A program made the translations under genes and the position numbers. From DASQVO01 sp035640715 (GTDB lineage Bacteria; Actinomycetota; Actinomycetes; Streptosporangiales; Streptosporangiaceae): a stretch of DNA of 11,404 bases. Below, piece by piece: positions 7,054 through 11,404 of this stretch (position 1 is the first letter of the stretch; every line of letters starts with the position of its first letter). The notes beneath the pieces were generated by a model. That model saw nothing but the letters and a program-made list of their open reading frames with translations. It had not been told where the DNA came from and did not search any database. Location of the stretch: NCBI GenBank assembly GCA_035640715.1, contig DASQVO010000418.1, forward strand, positions 1 through 11,404, in the 5' to 3' direction.

Positions 7054-8547
7054 TTGTCGGCTGACGCGACGACACAGGCGGGTACCGGACAGGGCGAAGG
7101 TGGCGCTGGGGACCTGCTGTCCAGACTCGAATCTTCGGACCTGCTCGAACAGGTCGTGCCGGCCAGCAGGCGGGACGGCCCGGTGAAGATGGGCCTGCTC
7201 TGGGTTACCTTCCAGGCAAGCGTCTCCGGCATGTACACCGGCTACCTTGCCCGTTCCGGCGGGATATCGCTTGGCGGCCTGCTGTGGGCATGCGTGATCG
7301 GCGTGGCCGTCATGGTGGGCTACGGCCTGCTCGCGGCAAATGTCGGGACCATCACCGGGCAGCCGCATTCCGTACTGGCCAGGGGAGTCCTGGGGAAATC
7401 CGGCAGCACTCTGGCCTCCCTGCTCCTCATCGTCACCGGCCTCGGCTGGTACGGGTTCCAGGCCGTCTTCCTGTCGCAGCTTTATAACGGCCTGCTCGGC
7501 CTCACTCACCTGGAATTCTTCTGCGCGCTCTTCGCTATCGTCATGATCACCAATAACCTGCTCGGCTTCCGCAGCGTCTCCGGCTACGCCCGCGTCGTCG
7601 CCGCGCCGGTGCTGCTCGCCTGGGGCGGTTACACGATCATCAAGGCGTTCGCCTCCACGGCCGGGCCCCGGCTGTTCACCGTTCCGCATGTCTCCGGCAG
7701 CCAGGGCATCCTGCTGACGGCCGAACTGCTGGTCGGGGTGGCAATGTTCGGCAACGAGCCCGACATCTGGCGGTACGCCCGCCGTGACCGCGGCCGTAAC
7801 ATCCTGCCCCTGGGCTTCGGCTACGGGCTCGGCATGGCGGTCTTCACCGTGGCCGGCTACCTCATGGCCGAGCTGTCCAGCGCGTCCAGCCTTCCCGCCA
7901 CGATGCACTTCTTCACCAGGTTCTCCCTGTTCGGCCTGACCGCCCTGGCCGTCGTCGTGTTCACCATCAACCTGGTCGCGCTCAACGACGCCAACCTGTA
8001 CGAGGCGGTCAACGCGGTACAGAACTTCCTGCGTGGCCGGCGCCGGATCGAGACGGTCATCACGCTCGGTGTCCTCGGCGCCGTCGTCGCCGCGGGAATG
8101 GAGCGGTCATCCTCGCTGCAGAGCAACTTCTTCATCGTAGCCAACATGTGTGCCGTGTTCCTGCCGTGCGCCACCCTCGTGATGGCCGTCGACGTGTTCG
8201 GTCTGGAACGGCTGGCGCGCTGCCGCCGGGCTACCGGCGAGGACGGCGCGCCGCGGGCGGTGACCTCATGGGCCGCAGCCTCACCCGGAAACGTGGCGGG
8301 AATCACGGCGATCCTGGCGGGACTGGCCGTCGGCGCGATCACCGGCGGGCTGATCCCGGGTACGGCAGGTTTCGGGAAGACCAATATCGGTCTCCCCGCC
8401 GTGGAGGCATGGGCGACCGCGATCGGCGTCTACCTGCTCGCGATGCTCGCTGCCCGGTTCGTGTCCGCACGGGCGAGGCAGGTACTCCTCGGCCTGCCTC
8501 CTGCTGCCACCGCCGCGGCGGCGGCAGAAGCCCCCGTGATCGCCTGA
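7054..8547 (+). CDS. NCS1-family permease (nucleobase/hydantoin/cytosine transporter type)
   Basis: This is an inner-membrane transporter of the nucleobase:cation symporter-1 family, whose known members import cytosine, purines, allantoin, hydantoins or related heterocycles. The 497-residue product has a hydrophilic N-terminus (1-45) and about 12 hydrophobic segments. Family-like signposts are PVKMGLLW (43-50), GQPHSVLARGVLGKSGS (102-118), GWYGFQAVFL (131-140), NEPDIWRYARR (234-244) and the substrate-site region NLVALNDANLYEAVNAVQNFL (begins near 306). The C-terminus ends in an Ala-rich tail of no clear role. The start is chosen from the ribosome site at 7041-7048. It is the first gene of a four-gene + strand set; the next gene follows after 47 nt. 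Coupling to an amidohydrolase and a ureohydrolase suggests a nitrogenous, perhaps cyclic or guanidino-bearing substrate. That substrate assignment is inference. Confidence 0.88.
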   Translation: MSADATTQAGTGQGEGGAGDLLSRLESSDLLEQVVPASRRDGPVKMGLLWVTFQASVSGMYTGYLARSGGISLGGLLWACVIGVAVMVGYGLLAANVGTITGQPHSVLARGVLGKSGSTLASLLLIVTGLGWYGFQAVFLSQLYNGLLGLTHLEFFCALFAIVMITNNLLGFRSVSGYARVVAAPVLLAWGGYTIIKAFASTAGPRLFTVPHVSGSQGILLTAELLVGVAMFGNEPDIWRYARRDRGRNILPLGFGYGLGMAVFTVAGYLMAELSSASSLPATMHFFTRFSLFGLTALAVVVFTINLVALNDANLYEAVNAVQNFLRGRRRIETVITLGVLGAVVAAGMERSSSLQSNFFIVANMCAVFLPCATLVMAVDVFGLERLARCRRATGEDGAPRAVTSWAAASPGNVAGITAILAGLAVGAITGGLIPGTAGFGKTNIGLPAVEAWATAIGVYLLAMLAARFVSARARQVLLGLPPAATAAAAAEAPVIA

Positions 8548-8551
8548 CCGG

Positions 8552-8592
8552 CCTGCCTGGATAGGGTGCTGACCTGCCTGGATAGGGTGCTG
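8552..8592 (+). repeat. Perfect 20-bp tandem direct repeat in the permease-amidohydrolase gap
   Basis: Two identical 20-bp copies (8552-8571 and 8573-8592), each containing CCTGCC then GGATAGGGTG, are separated by one base, giving a 21-bp period. They fill nearly the whole 47-nt gap. The second copy provides the only ribosome-site candidate (AGGGTG, 8584-8589) for the amidohydrolase GTG at 8595, so the duplication also duplicated that site. In the first copy, a GTG at 8566 opens a 9-codon frame ending at TAG 8593-8595, which overlaps the amidohydrolase start by one base. Confidence 0.9.
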
Positions 8593-8594
8593 TA

Positions 8595-9578
8595 GTGAGT
8601 TCAGATCCGCTCGTCGACGTCCACGTTCATCTCTACCCCGACTCCGGCGCAGGCCAGCAGGCCAAGGACCGGTACGTCATCTGGGAGTACGGCGACGACC
8701 CCGGCGTTGACTTCTCGCCCGCGGCCGGGGACATCACCGATCTGATGACGGTGTACGGGCGGGCCGGCTTCGACCGCGCCGTTGTCGTCCACCTCTTCGA
8801 CACCGCTCTCGCCCGGGAGGAAGCGATGGCCCGGCTGGCCCCCCGGCCCGCGCCGGGAGAGCCGGCCTCCGGCCGCCCGGCAGCGGAGCGTGCCGACGCC
8901 GCGGCCGCGGCCAGCCGGGCAGCCGCCGAGGCCATGCGGGCGTCCAACCGGTGGGTTGCCGACATGGCCCGGGCCCACCCGCTCATAGAGGTGCTGATCA
9001 GCATTGACCCGGCCGTGCTGAGCCCGGCGGAGATGACGGCGCACCTGGCCGAACTGGCCGATGCGGGCGTGCGCGGAGTTAAGCTGCACCCTGTCTCGCA
9101 GGGCTTCTCGCCCGCCGATCCCCGTCTCCACCCCATCTACGATCTCTGCAGCGAGGCCGGTCTCATCGTGCTGTCCCACTCGGGGCCGGGCCACCGTGGC
9201 GGCGCCTCCGCCCGGCCGGGTGAGTTCGCCTCCGTGCTCAAGCAGTGGCCGCAGCTTCACCTGGTCCTCGCCCACCTTGGCGGGGCGAGCTGGCCGGAGA
9301 CGGCCGAGTTCGCCGACGCCTTCCCGCAGGCCGCCTTCGACCTGTCCGAGATCATCGAGTGGGCTGGTGCCCCGAACGCGCCGTCAGCGGCCGACCTCAC
9401 CGGCCTGATCCGTCACATCGGGGCCGACCGGGTCATGCTCGGCTCGGACTTTCCCTGGTATGACCCCGGTGGCACGGCAGACCGGGTGGCCGGGCTGCCG
9501 GGCCTCGGTGCCGCGGAACGGGCCGCCATCCTCGGCGGGACGGCGACACGCTTCTTCGGCCTGGAAGCGAGTGCCTGA
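8595..9578 (+). CDS. Metal-dependent amidohydrolase family 2 protein (PF04909)
   Basis: This is a TIM-barrel metal enzyme. The family includes C-N hydrolases, lactonases and non-oxidative decarboxylases such as ACMSD and gamma-resorcylate decarboxylase, so the exact reaction is open. Metal-site motifs are complete: H10 and H12 (DVHVH), K163-H165 (GVKLHP), H195 (LSHSG), H227 (LAHLGG) and D285 (GSDFPWYDP). Length (327 residues) is typical. Residues 82-116 form an Ala/Pro/Arg-rich, low-complexity insertion that looks like a surface loop. The GTG start at 8595 is served by a modest AGGGTG in the upstream repeat. The next gene starts one base after its stop, so the two are probably translated together. 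There is no signal peptide, so it is cytosolic. Between an NCS1 importer and a ureohydrolase, a plausible job is opening a ring or amide of the imported compound, which is inference. Confidence 0.87.
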   Translation: MSSDPLVDVHVHLYPDSGAGQQAKDRYVIWEYGDDPGVDFSPAAGDITDLMTVYGRAGFDRAVVVHLFDTALAREEAMARLAPRPAPGEPASGRPAAERADAAAAASRAAAEAMRASNRWVADMARAHPLIEVLISIDPAVLSPAEMTAHLAELADAGVRGVKLHPVSQGFSPADPRLHPIYDLCSEAGLIVLSHSGPGHRGGASARPGEFASVLKQWPQLHLVLAHLGGASWPETAEFADAFPQAAFDLSEIIEWAGAPNAPSAADLTGLIRHIGADRVMLGSDFPWYDPGGTADRVAGLPGLGAAERAAILGGTATRFFGLEASA

Positions 9579-9579
9579 T

Positions 9580-10563
9580 ATGCGGGATGAGATGCCGTCC
9601 AGGGTGAACATGCCATTTGCCGGTATTCCGTCGTTTCTCCGCTCACCGGTCTGCGAGGACCTGGGCCGGCTCGACGCCGACATAGCGGTCATCGGCGTCC
9701 CGACCGACGAGGGCTCCCCGTTCATGCCGGGGTCGCGCTTTGCGCCCCGCTCGATCCGTGAGCATTCACTGCGGTTCGTCGGCGATGCGCCCGGTATTTA
9801 CGATCCCCAGGTGCGGCGCCGGTTCCTTGAGCCGGAAATGGCGGAGGCGCGGATCACGGACGTCGGTGACGCGGACATCCTCCCGACGAATGTCGTCGGC
9901 TCATTCCGCAATATCACGGATACGGTCACCGGAGTTGTCCGGCGCGGAGCGATGCCGGTCGTCCTCGGCGGCGATCATGCCATCACGTTCCCTGTCGTCA
10001 GGGCTTTCGGCGGAACCGGGCCGCTCTACGTTGTCCACTTTGACGCTCACCTGGACTACATGCCATTCGTGCACGGGCTCGAGTACACCAACGCCCACGC
10101 ATTCCGGCACATCCGGCAGATGGACTACGTCGAGAGCATCGCGCAGGTGGGTATCCGGAGCCTGCGCAGCAGTGAGGTAATGCTGGAGGACTCGCTGCGC
10201 GATGGGAACCGCGTGCTCACCATGCGGGAATTCCGCCGCCAGGGGCCAGCCAGCGTGATCGGCGGAATGCCGGCCGGCGCCCGCTGTTACGTCAGCATCG
10301 ATATCGATGTCCTCGACATGCCGCTGGTTCCGGGGTGCGTTTCCGCCGAGCCGGAGGGCATGACATATGCGGAACTCCGCGACAGCCTGATCGCGCTCGC
10401 CGAGCATGCGGAGATCATCGGCTTCGACCTCGTGGAGGTGAACCCGATGCTGGACGTGGGCACCGGCGTCACCTCATACCTGGCAGCCCACACCGTCATT
10501 GAGTTCCTCTGCGTCATCTGCGATCAGCCGGGCTGGAAGGCGCGGCGGCGCAGCGCCCGGTAG
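9580..10563 (+). CDS. Agmatinase/arginase-family ureohydrolase
   Basis: This cytosolic binuclear-metal enzyme is predicted to hydrolyse a guanidino group to urea and an amine. All six expected metal ligands are present: H133 (GGDHAIT), D155, H157 and D159 (DAHLD), and D241 and D243 (SIDIDVLD). E286 (GFDLVEVNP) matches the conserved acidic residue. Two features differ from textbook agmatinases. The usual Asp-Pro after DxDxxD is Asp-Met (DVLDMPLVPG, 243-252), and the region of the usual HGTxF loop reads NAHAF (171-175), moving the His by two places. The substrate may therefore not be agmatine. Candidates include guanidinobutyrate, guanidinopropionate or another guanidino acid, or guanidine itself. 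The ATG at 9580 follows the amidohydrolase stop by one base and gives 327 residues. ATGs at 9592 and 9610 are alternatives. The next gene begins 23 nt after its stop. Confidence 0.88.
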   Translation: MRDEMPSRVNMPFAGIPSFLRSPVCEDLGRLDADIAVIGVPTDEGSPFMPGSRFAPRSIREHSLRFVGDAPGIYDPQVRRRFLEPEMAEARITDVGDADILPTNVVGSFRNITDTVTGVVRRGAMPVVLGGDHAITFPVVRAFGGTGPLYVVHFDAHLDYMPFVHGLEYTNAHAFRHIRQMDYVESIAQVGIRSLRSSEVMLEDSLRDGNRVLTMREFRRQGPASVIGGMPAGARCYVSIDIDVLDMPLVPGCVSAEPEGMTYAELRDSLIALAEHAEIIGFDLVEVNPMLDVGTGVTSYLAAHTVIEFLCVICDQPGWKARRRSAR

Positions 10564-10586
10564 GCCCGGCGGGCCAGACTGGGGGG

Positions 10587-11402
10587 ATGCCAGATAGCAA
10601 GAACGCCAGCGGCCCGGCGGCCCGCGACGGTGATGTCACACAGGTGCTCGAAGGCATCCATGCGCTGCACGGCCGGCTGGCCGAGCTGGAAAAACTCATC
10701 GCCCGCGGGGACAGCGTCGTCGCGCCGGAGCTCCGGAAGCTTGTCCCGGCATGGAAACGCGTCACGAAGGGTGAACCTCGCTGGCATGTAGCGATCGCCA
10801 TGGTGGTCGCGATCTGCCTCCAGTTGCCGCTCCCCGGGCGGCTCGTCCTGTTCCAGCCGACCTGGCTGCTGCCGGTGCTCCAGGGCGTCCTGCTCGTCAT
10901 CCTGACCACGCTCAATCCACGGCGCATCGACCGGGAGTCCCGCGTGCTCCGGTCGCTGAGCCTCACCTTTGTCGCCGTCCTCAGCCTGGCCAACGCGTGG
11001 TCGGCTGCCCGGCTGGTGATCGGGCTGGTCAACGGCACGGAGGGCAGCGCGGCCGGGCCACTGCTGATCTCCGGCGCGGTCATCTGGCTCACCAACGTGA
11101 TCATCTTCGCCCTGTGGTACTGGGAGTTCGACCGCGGCGGCCCGGTCGCCCGAGCCAACGCGACCCGCATCTACCCGGATTTCCAGTTCGTCCAGATGGC
11201 CAGCCCCGAGCTGGCGCCGCCGCACTGGGAACCGCAGTTCGGCGACTACCTGTATCTGGCCTTCACCAACGCCGCGGCCTTCAGCCCGACCGACGTCATG
11301 CCGCTGTCCCGGTGGGCGAAGACCGCCATGCTGGTGCAATCCGCCGTGTCGATCGTGACCGTCGCGCTGGTCGTGGCCCGGGCCGTCAACATCCTCAAGT
11401 AA
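10587..11402 (+). CDS. Conserved multi-pass membrane protein with pore-loop-like C-terminus
   Basis: I do not recognise an assigned function. The 271-residue protein begins with a soluble, partly coiled-coil segment (17-40). Membrane segments follow near 67-82, 91-108, 122-147 and 157-178, then a Trp/Tyr-rich loop (WYWEFDRGG, 177-185; YPDFQF, 196-201). The last part is the most distinctive: DYLYLAFTNAAAFSPTDVMPL (begins at 220), then SRWAK and a final hydrophobic helix (246-266). That layout, a short re-entrant helix followed by an inner helix, recalls the pore of two-helix ion channels and DUF1345-like proteins, but no selectivity-filter motif is present. The ATG at 10587 has only a G-run directly before it. 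It follows the ureohydrolase gene by 23 nt on the same strand and may be cotranscribed. Its role in the pathway is unknown; an exporter or channel for a product such as urea or ammonium is only a guess. The gene is complete and stops 2 bases before the window end. Confidence 0.78.
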   Translation: MPDSKNASGPAARDGDVTQVLEGIHALHGRLAELEKLIARGDSVVAPELRKLVPAWKRVTKGEPRWHVAIAMVVAICLQLPLPGRLVLFQPTWLLPVLQGVLLVILTTLNPRRIDRESRVLRSLSLTFVAVLSLANAWSAARLVIGLVNGTEGSAAGPLLISGAVIWLTNVIIFALWYWEFDRGGPVARANATRIYPDFQFVQMASPELAPPHWEPQFGDYLYLAFTNAAAFSPTDVMPLSRWAKTAMLVQSAVSIVTVALVVARAVNILK

Positions 11403-11404
11403 CG

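Noticed and set aside
6775..7908. Long open frame on the minus strand, antisense to the permease and its upstream region
   Set aside because: It is rich in Asp, Gly, Gln and Arg with no domain, has no ribosome site and covers the FIST start. It is a typical GC-bias shadow of the opposite strand.
8874..8940. GC-rich GCC/GCG repeats in the amidohydrolase gene
   Set aside because: They are codons of an Ala-rich loop kept in frame, with no sign of a separate repeat element.
10524..11339. 271-codon minus-strand frame opposite the last membrane protein gene
   Set aside because: The translation is low-complexity and hydrophilic with no family resemblance, whereas the + strand gives clear membrane helices in an operon setting.
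1..11404. tRNA, rRNA, CRISPR array, insertion sequence ends, integrase or phage genes
   Set aside because: I looked for cloverleaf-like blocks, spaced repeats, transposase motifs and terminal inverted repeats and saw none.

Overview
The window is G+C-rich DNA with strong third-position GC bias, GTG and TTG starts among the likely start codons, an Ala/Arg/Gly-rich proteome and secreted actinobacterial enzyme families. It looks like chromosomal DNA of a soil actinobacterium. I cannot name the genus. No tRNA, rRNA, CRISPR array, insertion sequence or phage gene is visible.

Left part (1-3573), secretion and decay: a complete secreted S53 (sedolisin-like) serine-carboxyl peptidase on the + strand faces a complete exported phosphoesterase (PF04185 type) on the - strand. 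The spaces on both sides of the phosphoesterase hold what I read as gene relics. At about 1729-1897 are two out-of-frame shards of an ECF sigma factor. At about 3230-3536 is the C-terminal half of a family 43 glycoside hydrolase, cut at the residue where the catalytic Glu should be.

Middle (3574-6902, - strand), cytosolic sensing: a FIST-domain protein is followed by a soluble multi-GAF histidine kinase, with stop and start overlapping as TGATG. No response regulator lies in the window.

Right part (6903-11402, + strand): divergent from the FIST gene across about 150 bp is a four-gene, closely spaced set: an NCS1-family permease (probable TTG start at 7054), a metal-dependent amidohydrolase (PF04909 type), an agmatinase/arginase-family ureohydrolase with all metal ligands, and a conserved membrane protein with a pore-loop-like C-terminus. 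The simplest reading is uptake and breakdown of a nitrogen-rich, probably guanidino-bearing compound. The permease imports it, the amidohydrolase cuts a C-N or C-C bond, and the ureohydrolase releases urea. The FIST protein and kinase may sense the substrate or a product. The substrate and the regulatory link are inference. This divergent sensor/catabolic block is the best candidate here for an undescribed system.
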